Positions 29,261-39,795 of a DNA stretch of 64,000 nucleotides are shown here, piece after piece. Position numbers and translations under genes: made by a program. Positions within the stretch are counted from its first letter, which is position 1. The number at the start of each line of letters is the position of its first letter. The notes below the pieces were generated by a model that saw only the letters and a program-made list of their open reading frames with translations, was not told the DNA's origin and searched no databases. The stretch lies in NCBI RefSeq assembly GCF_026968045.1, contig NZ_JAPVBQ010000004.1:489687-553686 (forward strand), written 5' to 3'. The stretch comes from Modestobacter sp. VKM Ac-2977. Lineage in GTDB: Bacteria > Actinomycetota > Actinomycetes > Mycobacteriales > Geodermatophilaceae.

Positions 29261-31123
29261 CTACTCCACCGTGACGCTCTTGGCGAGGTTGCGCGGCTGG
29301 TCCACGTCCAGACCGCGGGTGGCGGCGATCTCGCAGGCCAGCACCTGCAGCGGCACGGTGGTGACGACCGGCGCGAGCAGGGTCGGCGTCCGTGGCACCC
29401 GGATCAGGTGGTCGGCGTAGGGCAGCACGTCGTCATCGCCCTCCTCGGCGATCACGATCGTGCGAGCACCGCGAGCGCGGACCTCCTGGATGTTGCTCAC
29501 CACCTTGCCGTGCACCGACTCCCGGCTCAGCGGCGACGGGACGACGATCACCACGGGGGTGCCCTGGTCGATCAGTGCGATCGAACCGTGCTTCAGCTCC
29601 CCGGCGGCGAAGCCCTCGGCGTGGATGTAGGCGAGCTCCTTGAGCTTGAGCGCCCCCTCCAGGGCCACCGGGTAGCCGACGTGCCGGCCGAGGAACAGCA
29701 GGGTGTCCTCCGTCGCCAGCGCCCGGGCGAGCTCCCGCACCGGCTCCATCGTGCCCAGCACCTCGGTGATCTGGGCCGGCAGCGCCCGCAGGTCCTCGAC
29801 GATGGCGGCGACCTCGTCGGCGTACTTGACCCCCCGCACCTGGGCCAGGAAGAGCCCGACCAGGTAGCAGGCCACCACCTGGGTCAGGAAGCCCTTGGTC
29901 GAGGCGACCGCGACCTCCGGGCCGGCGTGGGTGTACAGGACGGCGTCGGACTCCCGCGGGATCGTCGACCCGTTGGCGTTGCAGATCGCCAGGACCTTGG
30001 CCTTCTGCTCCCGCGCGTGCCGCAGCGCCATGAGGGTGTCCATCGTCTCGCCGGACTGGCTGATGACCACGACCAGCGTGCTCCGGTCCAGCACCGGGTC
30101 GCGGTAGCGGAACTCGCTGGCCAGCTCGACCTCGACCGGGACGCGGGTCCAGTGCTCGATCGCGTACTTGGCGATCAGCCCAGCGTGGTAGGCCGTCCCG
30201 CAGGCGACGACGAAGACCTTGTCGACGTCGCGCAGCTCCTGGTCGGAGAGCCGGACCTCGTCGAGCACCAGTTCGCCGGCCTCGCCGAGCCGGCCCAGCA
30301 GGGTGTTGGCCACCGCCTCCGGCTGCTCGGCGATCTCCTTGAGCATGAACCAGTCGTAGCCGTTCTTCTCCGCGGCTGCGGCGTCCCAGTCGACCGTGCG
30401 GGTGGTCGGCTCGACGACGGTGCCGGCGAAGTCGGTGACCGTCACACCGTGCTCGCGGTCCAGGAGCACGACCTGGTCCTCCTCGACGTCCAGCGCGCGG
30501 CGGGTGTGCCCGATGAACGCCGCCACGTCGGAGCCGAGGAAGTACTCCCCGTCGCCCACGCCGACGACCAGCGGGCTGTTGCGCCGGGAGGCGACCAACC
30601 GGTCGGGCTCCGCGGCGTGGGTGGCGACGAGGGTGAAGGCACCTTCCAGGCGCCGGCTGACCGTGCGCATCGCCTCGGCGAGTCGATCGGTCCCCGCCGG
30701 GGTCTCCCGGTAGACGGCGGCCAGCAGGTGGGCCACGACCTCGGTGTCGGTCTCGGACGAGAACTCGATCCCGGCGGCCTCGCACTCGGCGCGCAGCGGC
30801 GCGAAGTTCTCGATGATCCCGTTGTGGATCACCGCGACGGTGCCGTCGGCGGAGACGTGCGGGTGGGCGTTGCGGTCGGTGGGCCCGCCGTGCGTGGCCC
30901 AGCGGGTGTGCCCGATGCCGATGGTCGAGGCGGGCAGCGCAGCCTCGACCAGTTCCTTCTCCAAGTTGGCGAGCTTGCCGGCCTTCTTGGCGGTGTTCAG
31001 CCGGCCGTCAGCCAGCACCGCCACCCCCGCCGAGTCATAGCCTCGGTACTCGAGTCGGCGCAGGCCCTCCAGGACGACGTCCAAGGAGTCCTGCGGGCCG
31101 ACGTACCCCACGATGCCGCACAT
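29261..31123 (-). CDS. glmS: glutamine-fructose-6-phosphate aminotransferase (isomerising)
   Basis: A 620-residue enzyme that makes glucosamine-6-phosphate, the first step to UDP-GlcNAc. It begins MCGIVGYVG, with Cys2 the glutaminase nucleophile after Met removal; GHTRWATHGGP follows. Two SIS isomerase domains occupy the C-terminal half (SQSGETMDTLMALRHA; KGKELAYIHAEG-like sequence), and it ends DQPRNLAKSVTVE, as usual. No glmS ribozyme is visible in the short gap upstream. It lies after glmM. Confidence 0.96.
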   Translation of the reverse strand: MCGIVGYVGPQDSLDVVLEGLRRLEYRGYDSAGVAVLADGRLNTAKKAGKLANLEKELVEAALPASTIGIGHTRWATHGGPTDRNAHPHVSADGTVAVIHNGIIENFAPLRAECEAAGIEFSSETDTEVVAHLLAAVYRETPAGTDRLAEAMRTVSRRLEGAFTLVATHAAEPDRLVASRRNSPLVVGVGDGEYFLGSDVAAFIGHTRRALDVEEDQVVLLDREHGVTVTDFAGTVVEPTTRTVDWDAAAAEKNGYDWFMLKEIAEQPEAVANTLLGRLGEAGELVLDEVRLSDQELRDVDKVFVVACGTAYHAGLIAKYAIEHWTRVPVEVELASEFRYRDPVLDRSTLVVVISQSGETMDTLMALRHAREQKAKVLAICNANGSTIPRESDAVLYTHAGPEVAVASTKGFLTQVVACYLVGLFLAQVRGVKYADEVAAIVEDLRALPAQITEVLGTMEPVRELARALATEDTLLFLGRHVGYPVALEGALKLKELAYIHAEGFAAGELKHGSIALIDQGTPVVIVVPSPLSRESVHGKVVSNIQEVRARGARTIVIAEEGDDDVLPYADHLIRVPRTPTLLAPVVTTVPLQVLACEIAATRGLDVDQPRNLAKSVTVE

Positions 31124-31207
31124 TCCCCCGACGATACCGGGGGCTGGGGTCGGCTACCTGTGACCTCGCCCCGGGCCCAGCGGTGCGTCCGGCGGGTCGG
31201 GCGCTCC

Positions 31208-32563
31208 TCAGGTGGCGGCGGCGACGACGTCGGCCAGCCGGGAGGCCACGGCGTCGGCCTTCTCCTGGGTGGGCGCCTCGACCATCACCCGCACCAGCTG
31301 CTCGGTGCCCGAAGGGCGCAGCAGCACCCGCCCGGAGTCGCCGAGCTCGGCCTCGACGGCGTTGACCGCCCGTGCGACCTCGTCGCTCTCCGCCACCGCG
31401 AGCCGGTCCGTCACCGGGACGTTGACCAAGGTCTGCGGCAGCCGCTGCACCACCGAGGCCAGCTCGGCCAGGGAGGCACCGGTGGCGCTCATCCGGGACA
31501 TCAGGGCGAGCCCGGTGAGCAGCCCGTCGCCGGTGGTCGCCCAGTCGAGGAAGACCAGGTGACCGCTCTGCTCGCCGCCGAGGGAGAGCCCGCGCGAGCG
31601 CAGCGCCTCCAGGACGTAGCGGTCACCCACGGCCGTCGTCTGCACGGAGATGCCCGCCGCCCGCATGGTGTGGTGGAAGCCCAGGTTGCTCATCACCGTG
31701 GCGACGACCGTCTCGTCGGTCAGGTTGCCGCTCTCGTGCAGCGCCAGCGCACAGATCGCCAGGATCGCGTCGCCGTCGACGACGTCGCCCTGCGCGGTCA
31801 CCGCCAGGCAGCGGTCGGCGTCCCCGTCGTGGGCGATGCCGATGTCGGCACCGTGCCGCGCGACGGCGTCGATCAACGGCCCCAGGTGGGTGGAGCCGAT
31901 CCCGTCGTTGATGTTCCAGCCGTCGGGCTCGCCACCGATGACGTGCACCTGCGCCCCGGCCCGGCGGTAGACCTCCGGCGCACAGCGGTAGGCGGCCCCG
32001 TGGGCGCAGTCGACGACGACGCGCAGGTCACGCAGGGGCTCGCGCAACGCGGAGAGCACGTGGGTGGTGTAGTCCTCCGCGGCGCCGGCCAGGTCGCGGA
32101 CGCGGCCGATGCCCCCACCGGTCGGGCGGTGGTCGCCGCGGGGGTCGCCGTCGTCGGTGCCCATGACCCGCCGCTCGATGGCGGCCTCGACTGCGTCGGG
32201 CAGCTTGTGCCCACCGCGACTGAACAGCTTGATGCCGTTGTCGGGCATCGGGTTGTGGCTCGCCGACAGCATCACGCCCAGGTCGGCGTCGGTGCGGCCG
32301 GTCAGGTGCGCGATCGCCGGCGTCGGCAGGACGCCGACGCGCAGCACCTCGGCGCCGGCGCTCGCCAGGCCGGCGACGACCGCGGCCTCGAGCATCTCCC
32401 CGCTCGCGCGGGGGTCACGGCCGACGACCGCGACGGGACGTGAGGTCCCGTCGCGGTCGGCGAGCACGCTGGCCGCGGCACGGGCCACCGAGAGCGCCAG
32501 TTCCGGCGTCAGCTCGGCGTTGGCCCGGCCGCGGACGCCGTCGGTCCCGAAGAGCCGACCCAC
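31208..32563 (-). CDS. glmM: phosphoglucosamine mutase
   Basis: A 451-residue alpha-D-phosphohexomutase that converts glucosamine-6-phosphate to glucosamine-1-phosphate for cell-wall synthesis. It starts [12 protein letters not shown]; the phosphoserine is S102 in [13 protein letters not shown], the metal loop is DGDADR, and EQSGH binds the sugar. The C-terminal [15 protein letters not shown] binds phosphate. Its GTG lies 10 bases after rpsI, so it belongs to the rplM-rpsI-glmM transcript. Confidence 0.96.
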   Translation of the reverse strand: MGRLFGTDGVRGRANAELTPELALSVARAAASVLADRDGTSRPVAVVGRDPRASGEMLEAAVVAGLASAGAEVLRVGVLPTPAIAHLTGRTDADLGVMLSASHNPMPDNGIKLFSRGGHKLPDAVEAAIERRVMGTDDGDPRGDHRPTGGGIGRVRDLAGAAEDYTTHVLSALREPLRDLRVVVDCAHGAAYRCAPEVYRRAGAQVHVIGGEPDGWNINDGIGSTHLGPLIDAVARHGADIGIAHDGDADRCLAVTAQGDVVDGDAILAICALALHESGNLTDETVVATVMSNLGFHHTMRAAGISVQTTAVGDRYVLEALRSRGLSLGGEQSGHLVFLDWATTGDGLLTGLALMSRMSATGASLAELASVVQRLPQTLVNVPVTDRLAVAESDEVARAVNAVEAELGDSGRVLLRPSGTEQLVRVMVEAPTQEKADAVASRLADVVAAAT

Positions 32564-32573
32564 GGACGTACCG

Positions 32574-32993
32574 TCAGCGCTTCGAGTACTGAGGCGCCTT
32601 GCGGGCCTTCTTCAGGCCGTACTTCTTGCGCTCCGTGACCCGCGGGTCACGGGTGAGGAAGCCGGCCTTCTTCAGGGCCGGACGGTCATCGGGCTCGATC
32701 TCGATGAGCGCACGGGCGATCGCCAGGCGCAGCGCACCGGCCTGGCCGCTGACGCCACCACCGTGCAGGATGCCGACGACGTCGTACTGCTCGTTCTTCT
32801 CCAGGATCACGAACGGCTCACGGATGAGCTGCTGGTGCACCTTGTTGGGGAAGTACTGCTCGATGGTGCGGCCGTTGAGCTTGAACTCGCCGGTGCCGGG
32901 GAGCAGACGCACCCGGACGATGGCCTCCTTGCGGCGGCCGACGGTCTGGATGGGACGCCCGTCGGCGTCGGTCACGGTCAGTGCGCTGGTCAC
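32574..32993 (-). CDS. rpsI: 30S ribosomal protein S9
   Basis: A 139-residue protein with the S9 core ([19 protein letters not shown]...) and the standard Lys/Arg tail [12 protein letters not shown], whose end reaches the P-site tRNA. GTG start overlapping the rplM stop by 4 bases. Confidence 0.96.
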   Translation of the reverse strand: MTSALTVTDADGRPIQTVGRRKEAIVRVRLLPGTGEFKLNGRTIEQYFPNKVHQQLIREPFVILEKNEQYDVVGILHGGGVSGQAGALRLAIARALIEIEPDDRPALKKAGFLTRDPRVTERKKYGLKKARKAPQYSKR

Positions 32994-33433
32994 TGGGCCA
33001 CCTGCTTGATCTCGTAGGTCTGGGGCTGCTGGGCGGCGTGCGGGTGCTCGGGCCCGGCGTAGACCTTGAGCTTGGAGAGCATCTGCCGGCCCAGCGTGTT
33101 GTGCGGCAGCATCCCCTTGACGGCGCGCTCGACGACGCGGTCGGGACGGGTCTTCAGCTCGTCGCCGACGTTGATCGTCCGCAGCCCACCCGGGTAGCCG
33201 GAGTGGCGGTAGGCGACCTTGGTGTCGCGCTTGGAGCCGGTCAGGGCCACCTTGCCCGCGTTGACGATGACGACGAAGTCGCCGGCGTCGACGTGCGGCG
33301 CGAACTGGGGCTTGTGCTTGCCGCGGAGGAGGATCGCGGTCTGGCTGGCGAGTCGACCGAGCACCACGTCGGTGGCGTCGATGACGTGCCAGGCCCGGGT
33401 GATGTCACCGGGCTTGGGGCTGTACGTGCGCAC
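32990..33433 (-). CDS. rplM: 50S ribosomal protein L13
   Basis: A 147-residue protein, the usual size, starting [21 protein letters not shown]13 binds 23S rRNA early in assembly. The GTG at 33433 matches the family length; GTG at 33442 is closer to the AGGA box and is an alternative. The open frame continues upstream without homology. First gene of rplM-rpsI-glmM. Confidence 0.94.
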   Translation of the reverse strand: MRTYSPKPGDITRAWHVIDATDVVLGRLASQTAILLRGKHKPQFAPHVDAGDFVVIVNAGKVALTGSKRDTKVAYRHSGYPGGLRTINVGDELKTRPDRVVERAVKGMLPHNTLGRQMLSKLKVYAGPEHPHAAQQPQTYEIKQVAQ

Positions 33434-33607
33434 GAGGCTCACTCGTCCTGTCGTCGTCGGGCGGGTGGCTGGTGGGATCGCCTCACCGAGGACGGGAGAC
33501 TTGGGCGGATCCGATGACATCGGCACCCCGGACGCGTGTGCACCAACCGGCATCACGCACCAACGGGAGACCATACCAGCGTCGACGTCGACGCCTCACG
33601 GCCGAGA

Positions 33608-34093
33608 TCAGTCGACTTCTCGCAGCCGGCCGCTCGCGACGTCGTAGACCGTGCCCCGCACCTCGGTGCTGAGCAGGTAGGGCGTCTCCCGGACGAGCCG
33701 CATCGACTCCCGGACGTCGGCGTCCACGTCGGTGAAGGTGCGCGCCACCCAGGGCGGCCGGTGCCCGGTGGTGCGCTCCACCAGGTCGGCGACCTCCTGG
33801 TCGGTGGCCTTGTTGAGCCCGCAGTCGGTGTGGTGGACGAGCACGACCGCACGGGTGCCGAGCACGTGCTGGGAGATGGTGAGCGACCGGAGGGTGTCCT
33901 CGGTGACCACGCCACCGGCGTTGCGGATGACGTGCGCATCACCGACGGCGAGGCCCAGCATGCCGAACAGCGGCATCCGGGAGTCCATGCAGGCGACGAC
34001 GGCGACCTTGCGGTCCGGGGCGACCGGGAGGTCGCCGGGGAACTCACCCAGCCAGGCCTCGTTCGCCGCCAGCATCCGGTCGATCTCGGTCAC
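33608..34093 (-). CDS. beta-class carbonic anhydrase
   Basis: A 161-residue zinc enzyme interconverting carbon dioxide and bicarbonate. Zinc ligands are C35, H88 and C91 (CMDSRM and HHTDCG), and the D37-R39 dyad is present. It is of the short beta type common in actinobacteria. GTG start behind AGAGGTGG. It is a single gene between rplM and a sugar kinase; the 174 bases before rplM must hold the rplM promoter, but no strong boxes were found. Confidence 0.88.
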   Translation of the reverse strand: MTEIDRMLAANEAWLGEFPGDLPVAPDRKVAVVACMDSRMPLFGMLGLAVGDAHVIRNAGGVVTEDTLRSLTISQHVLGTRAVVLVHHTDCGLNKATDQEVADLVERTTGHRPPWVARTFTDVDADVRESMRLVRETPYLLSTEVRGTVYDVASGRLREVD

Positions 34094-34145
34094 CCTGCGC
34101 CACCTCTCGTCCGCCGCTGAGTCCCGGTAACGCTAGCGCGGCGCG

Positions 34146-35111
34146 TCAGCGGCCCGCCCCGCCGCGCTCCCGGCACTCCACGGCGAGGCGCGTGACCTCC
34201 TCGGGGTCCAGCGCGGGTCGGCCGCCGAGCCTGCCCACGGTCAGGGCCGCCGCGGCTCCCGCCTGCCAGGCGGCCGTCCCCGGGTCGGCGCCCCGCAGCA
34301 GCGCGACGGCGAGCGCCGCCACCACGCTGTCACCGGCGCCCGTCGGGTCGACCGGGTCCTGGCCGAGCAGCGGCACCAGCTCCTCGCGCACCCGGCCTCC
34401 GGGCTCCCGCCACACCGTGAGGTCGCCGTCCTCCCCGGCCGACAGGCAGACCACCCTGGGGCCTGCGGCGCACAGCTGGCGGGCGGCGGCACGCACGTCC
34501 GCCAGCCCGTCCAGCTCGCCGTCCACCCACAGCCCGGCCTCGACCAGGTCGGCGCGCAGGACCCGCACCCGACCCAGCAACGCCTCCCGGGTCTCCGGAT
34601 CCGGCGGTGCGCCGTCGGCGACCGTCAACGCGTCCCGCGGAGCCCGCGCCAGGGCGGCGCGGACGGCGACCCCCGGCTGCTGCAGCTGGAGCACGACAGC
34701 GGACGCCCGCGCGAACGACCGGGCAGCCGCGTCGACGTCGGCAGCGGTCAGCAGGGTCGGCTCCGGGACGTCCTCCAGCAGCCGCCGCGTGCCACCGGCC
34801 TCGACCAGGTCGACCAGCAGCGCGGTCTCGGCGCCCCGGCGGCGGACCACCCCGGAGACCCACAGACCGTCGCTGACCGCCTGGGCCAGGACCAGGTCGC
34901 CGGGCGGGTCGTCGCCGAGCACCCCGACCAGGGCGACCGGCCAGCCCAGCTGCGCCATCGCAACGGCCTGGTTCGCCCCCTTCCCACCCAGCAGCTCCCG
35001 GCGGCGGCGGACGTCGGCGCTCCGTCCACCGCGCGGCAACCGGTCCACCTCCAGCACCAGGTCGCGACCCACCTGGCCGACGACGACCGCGGGACCCTCC
35101 GGAACTGGCAC
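34146..35111 (-). CDS. PfkB-family carbohydrate kinase (ribokinase-like)
   Basis: A 321-residue kinase. Family signature 1 is GGKGANQAVAMAQLG (about 42-56) and signature 2 is DPTGAGDSVVAALAVALL (about 255), which holds the catalytic Asp and anion hole. The GGKGANQ form is typical of ribokinases, but other sugars or nucleosides are possible. GTG start behind a strong GAGGAGGAGG. It faces away from moeA. Confidence 0.8.
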   Translation of the reverse strand: MPVPEGPAVVVGQVGRDLVLEVDRLPRGGRSADVRRRRELLGGKGANQAVAMAQLGWPVALVGVLGDDPPGDLVLAQAVSDGLWVSGVVRRRGAETALLVDLVEAGGTRRLLEDVPEPTLLTAADVDAAARSFARASAVVLQLQQPGVAVRAALARAPRDALTVADGAPPDPETREALLGRVRVLRADLVEAGLWVDGELDGLADVRAAARQLCAAGPRVVCLSAGEDGDLTVWREPGGRVREELVPLLGQDPVDPTGAGDSVVAALAVALLRGADPGTAAWQAGAAAALTVGRLGGRPALDPEEVTRLAVECRERGGAGR

Positions 35112-35297
35112 GGTTCCTCCTCCTCATCGCGCACGTGGTGCCGCGCCGGCCCGGCCTGCCTGCCGTGCGGCGTCGGTCACCGTCCCAGCCTGCCCGCTCA
35201 CGCTGCGTCGTGCGATCACCGGCTGTGCACGACCGGACCCGGCGCGGTCCCGGCCCGCCCCGCCACCCGCTGGAGCGCCGTCGGTGAGGATGGGGGC

Positions 35298-36499
35298 GTG
35301 CGCACGGTCGAGGAACACCAGTCAGCGGTCGCCGGGCTGCTCGCCCCGCTACCGGTCGAGGACGTCGAGCTCGCCGCGGCCGCGGGACGGGTGCTCGCCC
35401 GCGACCTGACCGCGCGGGTGGCCCTGCCGGGCTTCGACAACTCCGCCATGGACGGCTACGCGGCACGGCACGCCGAGGTGGGGGCGGCCACTGCGGAGGC
35501 CCCCGTCCAGCTGCCCGTCGCCGCCGACCTGCCGGCCGGGCGCACCGACGTGCCACCGCTGCTGCCCGGCACGGTGCACCGCATCATGACCGGCGCCCCG
35601 GTGCCCGACGGCGCGGACGTGATCGTCCCGGTCGAGCGCACCGACGCCGGCACCGACGTCGTCACCATCACCTCCGCCCCCTCGGCCGGCACCCATCTGC
35701 GGCACGCCGGTGAGGACATCCGGGCCGGCGAGCTGGCCATGCCCGCCGGCACCGCGCTCGGCGCGGCCCAACTGGGGCTCGCGGCCGCGGTCGGGTACGA
35801 CACCGTGCCGGTGCGGCGCCGCCCCCGGGTGCTGGTGCTCTCCACCGGCAGCGAGCTGGTCGAACCCGGCCGCCCGCTGCAGCCGGGCCAGATCTACGAG
35901 TCCAACTCGGTGCTGCTGGCCGCCGCCGTCACCGAGGCCGGTGGCGAGGCGCGCACGCTGCACTTCGTGCCCGACGACGTCGACCAGTTCCTCGCCACGG
36001 TCCGCGCCGAGCTGCCGGACGCCGACCTGCTGGTCACCAGCGGCGGGGTCAGCGCCGGTGCGTACGAGGTGGTCAAGGACGCCTTCGCCGGTCTGGGCAC
36101 GGTCGAGTTCGGCAAGGTCGCCATGCAGCCGGGTGGTCCGCAGGGCGCCGGTACGGTCGACGGTGTCCCGGTCATCACGCTGCCCGGCAACCCGGTGAGC
36201 TCCTTCGTCTCCTTCGAGGTGTTCGTCCGGCCCGCCCTGCGCCGGGCGCTCGGCCACGCCTCCCCCGATCGGCTGCGCACCACCGCCCGGCTCACCGCCC
36301 CGCTGCACTCCCCCGCCGGCCGCCGGCAGTTCCTGCGCGGGCGGTTCGACGGGGAGGTCGTCGACCAGGTCGGCGGGCCCGGCTCCCACCTGGTCGCCCA
36401 CCTCGCCCGCGCCAACTGCCTCGTCGTCGTCCCCGAGGACGTCACCGACCTGCCCGTGGGCGCCCAGGTGACCGTCGTCCTGATCGAAGGAGCACTCCA

Positions 36500-36503
<4 letters not shown>
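35298..36503 (+). CDS. moeA: molybdopterin molybdenumtransferase MoeA
   Basis: A 401-residue enzyme that inserts molybdate into adenylylated molybdopterin. Family landmarks: LPGFDNSAMDGYA near residue 50, TGAPVPDGADVIVPVE, LSTGSELVEPG, SGGVSAGAYEVVKDA and LPGNPVSSFVSFEVFV. GTG start. First gene of moeA-moaC-mog, with 4-base overlaps between all three, so the three are made together. The 186 bases to the divergent kinase gene show nothing recognisable. Confidence 0.95.
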
Positions 36504-36984
<481 letters not shown>

Positions 36985-36988
<4 letters not shown>

Positions 36989-37482
36989 GCGCCGACCTGC
37001 CGGCCGACGCCCGGGCCGTCGTGCTCACCGCCTCCAACCGCGCCTCGGCCGGGGTCTACGAGGACCGCTCCGGGCAGGCGCTCGCCGAGGGGCTGCGCGG
37101 GCTCGGCTTCACCGTGGAGGGGCCGCACGTGCGCCCGGACGACGTCGCGGCGCTCACCGAGGTGCTGCGGGAGGCCGTGGCAGGCGGGGCCGACGTCGTC
37201 CTGACCACCGGCGGCACCGGGCTCTCGCCGACCGACGTCACGCCGGAGGCCACCCGGGCGGTGCTGGAGCGCGAGGCCCCCGGCATCGCCGAGGCGGTGC
37301 GCCGGTACGGCGAGGGGAAGGTGCCCACCTCGGTGCTGTCCCGCGGCGTCGCCGGCACCGCCGGGCGCACCCTCATCGTCAACCTGCCCGGCTCCACCGG
37401 CGGCGTCCGGGACGGTCTCGCCGTGCTGGGCCCGCTGCTGCCGCACGTGGTCAGCCAGCTCCGCGGTGGCGACCACGTCTGA
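36985..37482 (+). CDS. mog: molybdopterin adenylyltransferase (MogA/MoaB family)
   Basis: A 165-residue protein that should adenylylate molybdopterin before MoeA acts. The binding loop is VVLTTGGTGLSPTDVTPEATR; LPGSTGGVRDGL follows near the C-terminus. The ATG at 36985 overlaps the moaC stop (ATGA). The frame is open upstream inside moaC, but that part is not homologous. Confidence 0.92.
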
Positions 37483-37488
37483 TGTCGC

Positions 37489-37513
37489 CCTGCCGCGCTC
37501 CAGCGCGGCCAGG
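37489..37513. terminator. bidirectional terminator between mog and fdhD
   Basis: CCGCGCT (37493-37499) pairs with AGCGCGG (37502-37508), extended by CCTG and CAGG with a one-base bulge. It lies between convergent genes. Confidence 0.55.
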
Positions 37514-37568
37514 AGCTGTCCCGGCCTGCACTGAGTCGTTTCCCGCGATCGCGCCCGGCGCTGTGTGC

Positions 37569-38417
37569 CTAGTCGGGCAGGACGAGGCGTTCGGGGTGGG
37601 TGTAGACGTTGCAGCCGTCGCCGCGGAGGAAGCCGATCAGGGTGATGCCCACCTCCTGGGCCAGCTCCACCGCCAGCGAGCTGGGCGCCGACACCGCAGC
37701 CAGCACGGGCACGGCGGCCATCGCCGCCTTCTGGGTCAGCTCGAAGGACGACCGGCCGCTGACCATCAGCAGGTGCCCGGCCAGCGGCACCCGGCCCTCC
37801 CGCACCGCATCCCCGACCACCTTGTCCACCGCGTTGTGCCGGCCGACGTCCTCCCGCAGCGCCACCAGCTCGCCGCCGGCGGAGAACAGCCCGGCCGCGT
37901 GCAGCCCGCCGGTCTTGTCGAACACCTGCTGGGCGGCGCGCAGCCGGTCCGGCAGGGCCAGCAGCGTCGCCAAGGTCATCCGGGTGTCGTCGGCGGCGAC
38001 GTCGTAGGCGGTCTTCGTGCGGATGGCGTCGATGCTGGCCTTGCCGCAGACACCGCAGGAGCTCGTCGTGTAGAAGTTCCGGTCCAGCGCGGTGTCCGGG
38101 GCCTCGACACCGGGCGCCAGGTCGACGTCGACGACGTTGTAGGTGTTGCGGCCCTCGTCGTCGACGGAGTTGCAGTACCGCAGCCCGGCGATGTCGGCCG
38201 CCGAGGCGATGACGCCCTCGGTGGTCAGGAAGCCGTGCACCAGGTCGAAGTCGTCGCCCGGAGTCCGCATCGTCACCGCCAGCGGCGTGCCGCCGAGCCG
38301 GATCTCCAGCGGCTCCTCGGAGGCGACCGTGTCGGGCCGTCGGGTGTGCACGGCGCCGCGGATGCGCAGCACCGGAGTGCGGCTGGTGACTCGTCCCACG
38401 CGGCTGACGGTACTCAC
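37569..38417 (-). CDS. fdhD: formate dehydrogenase accessory sulfurtransferase FdhD
   Basis: A 282-residue sulfur-transfer protein that sulfurates the molybdenum cofactor of formate dehydrogenase. The CxxC loop is C121-GV-C124 (SSCGVCGK), and ALREDVGRHNAVDKVVG and LMVSGRSSFELTQKA are standard. The GTG at 38417 has AGGG upstream and is preferred to the GTG at 38399. It diverges from mobA with only 24 bases between starts. No formate dehydrogenase gene is in the window. Confidence 0.93.
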   Translation of the reverse strand: MSTVSRVGRVTSRTPVLRIRGAVHTRRPDTVASEEPLEIRLGGTPLAVTMRTPGDDFDLVHGFLTTEGVIASAADIAGLRYCNSVDDEGRNTYNVVDVDLAPGVEAPDTALDRNFYTTSSCGVCGKASIDAIRTKTAYDVAADDTRMTLATLLALPDRLRAAQQVFDKTGGLHAAGLFSAGGELVALREDVGRHNAVDKVVGDAVREGRVPLAGHLLMVSGRSSFELTQKAAMAAVPVLAAVSAPSSLAVELAQEVGITLIGFLRGDGCNVYTHPERLVLPD

Positions 38418-38441
38418 CGGTCGCGCCCTACCGTTCCGGGC

Positions 38442-39029
38442 ATGACCTCGCTCCCGCGCTTCGCGGCCGTCGTGCTGGCCGGCGGCCGAGCAGCCCGGCT
38501 CGGCGGGCAGCCCAAGCCGCAGCTGGACGTCGGCGGGCGCACGATGCTCGACACCGTCGTGGACGCCGTCCGGGACGCCGATCCGGTCGTCGTCGTCGGA
38601 CCCCCACAGCCCGTCCCGGAGGCCGTCGTGCTCGTCCGGGAGGTGCCGGCGGGTGGGGGGCCGGTCCCGGCACTCGCCGCGGGGCTCGCCGCGGTCGGCG
38701 ACGCCGAGGTGGTCGCCGTCCTCGCCGCCGACCTGCCCTTCCTCACGCGGGACCTGGTGACCGCCCTGCGCCGGCGACTCGTCGACGACGGCGTGCTGGT
38801 CGTCGACGACACCGGCCGCGACCAGCTCCTCCTGGGCGTCTGGCGGACGGCGGCACTGCGCGCCGCCGTCCGTGACCCCCGCCCGCACACGCCACTGCGG
38901 ACCGTGCTCTCCGGACTGTCCGTCGGCCGCCATCGGCCGGCCGCGCTGCCCGGCCGGCCCGCGCCGTGGACCGACTGCGACACCCCCGCCGACCTCGCCC
39001 GCGCCCGGGCCGCGCCCGGCCGGGAGTGA
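38442..39029 (+). CDS. mobA: molybdenum cofactor guanylyltransferase MobA-like
   Basis: A 195-residue nucleotidyltransferase that attaches GMP to the molybdenum cofactor. The GTP loop is LAGGRAARLGGQPK (about 12-25), with a metal-binding AADLPFL and a C-terminal WTDCDTPADLARA that is usual in MobA. A MocA-type CTP enzyme is the alternative; closeness to fdhD favours bis-MGD synthesis. It is divergent from fdhD. Confidence 0.85.
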   Translation: MTSLPRFAAVVLAGGRAARLGGQPKPQLDVGGRTMLDTVVDAVRDADPVVVVGPPQPVPEAVVLVREVPAGGGPVPALAAGLAAVGDAEVVAVLAADLPFLTRDLVTALRRRLVDDGVLVVDDTGRDQLLLGVWRTAALRAAVRDPRPHTPLRTVLSGLSVGRHRPAALPGRPAPWTDCDTPADLARARAAPGRE

Positions 39030-39035
39030 GCCGTT

Positions 39036-39060
39036 CCCCACGCAGCCGGCCTGCGTGGGG
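39036..39060 (+). terminator. mobA terminator hairpin
   Basis: CCCCACGCAG (39036-39045) pairs exactly with CTGCGTGGGG (39051-39060) around CCGGC, 6 bases after the mobA stop. It ends 27 bases before the next plus-strand gene. Confidence 0.65.
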
Positions 39061-39087
39061 ACCACACCCGCCGGGTAGGGCCGCACC

Positions 39088-39753
39088 ATGCGCGTCGTCA
39101 CAGCAGGAGCCCACGGGAAGATCGCCCGCCGCCTCGGCCGGTTGCTGAGCCAGCGGGGGGACACCGCCATCGGCATCGTCCGCAACCCCGACCACCAGGC
39201 CGACCTGGAGTCCGACGGGGTCCAGCCGGTGGTGCTGGACCTGGAGCAGGCCTCGGTGGAGGAGCTCGCCGCCGTCGTCTCGGGCGCCGACGCCGTGGTG
39301 TTCGCCGCCGGCGGTGGCCCGGACAGCGGCATCGCGCGCAAGGACTCGGTCGACCGCGGCGCCGCAGTGCTGCTGGCCGAGGCAGCGGTCGCGGCCGGCG
39401 TCCGTCCCTACCTGCTGATCTCCTCGATCGGTGTCGAGATGGTGGCCGGGGACGGCGCCCCCGAGGACATGGACGAGGTGTTCGTCGCCTACCTGCGCGC
39501 CAAGCTGGCCGCCGAGGAGCACGTGCTGTCCCGCGAGGGCCTGTCCCCCATGGTGATCCGCCCGGGGAGCCTCACCGACGACCCCGGCACCGGACGCGTC
39601 CGGCTCGAGCACACCACGGACCGCGGCGAGGTCCCCCGCGACGACGTCGCCGCCGTGCTGCTGGCCCTGCTCGACGACCCCAAGGACGGCGCCGTCGTCG
39701 AACTGCTGACCGGCGACACCCCGGTCACCGAGGCCGTCGCCGCCCTCCCCTGA
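39088..39753 (+). CDS. NAD(P)-binding SDR/NmrA-like protein
   Basis: A 221-residue Rossmann protein of the atypical SDR type. The dinucleotide loop is TAGAHGKIARRLG (residues 5-17), followed by DLEQASVEELAAVVSGADAVVFAAGGG, YLLISSIGV and a YLRAKLAAEEHV (YxxxK) motif. Relatives are annotated as NAD(P)H-binding or putative sugar epimerases with no fixed role. TAGGG lies 8 bases before the ATG. No link to the molybdenum genes can be shown. Confidence 0.75.
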   Translation: MRVVTAGAHGKIARRLGRLLSQRGDTAIGIVRNPDHQADLESDGVQPVVLDLEQASVEELAAVVSGADAVVFAAGGGPDSGIARKDSVDRGAAVLLAEAAVAAGVRPYLLISSIGVEMVAGDGAPEDMDEVFVAYLRAKLAAEEHVLSREGLSPMVIRPGSLTDDPGTGRVRLEHTTDRGEVPRDDVAAVLLALLDDPKDGAVVELLTGDTPVTEAVAALP

Positions 39754-39754
39754 C

Positions 39755-39782
39755 GTCCTCCGGACGGACGCCCTCGCGGGCG
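39755..39782. terminator. weak hairpins between convergent SDR and truA genes
   Basis: GTCC-t-CCGGAC lies at 39755-39766, and CGCCC (39769-39773) pairs with GGGCG (39778-39782). Small, but placed between convergent stops. Confidence 0.3.
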
Positions 39783-39795
39783 CAGCCGGCGCCGG

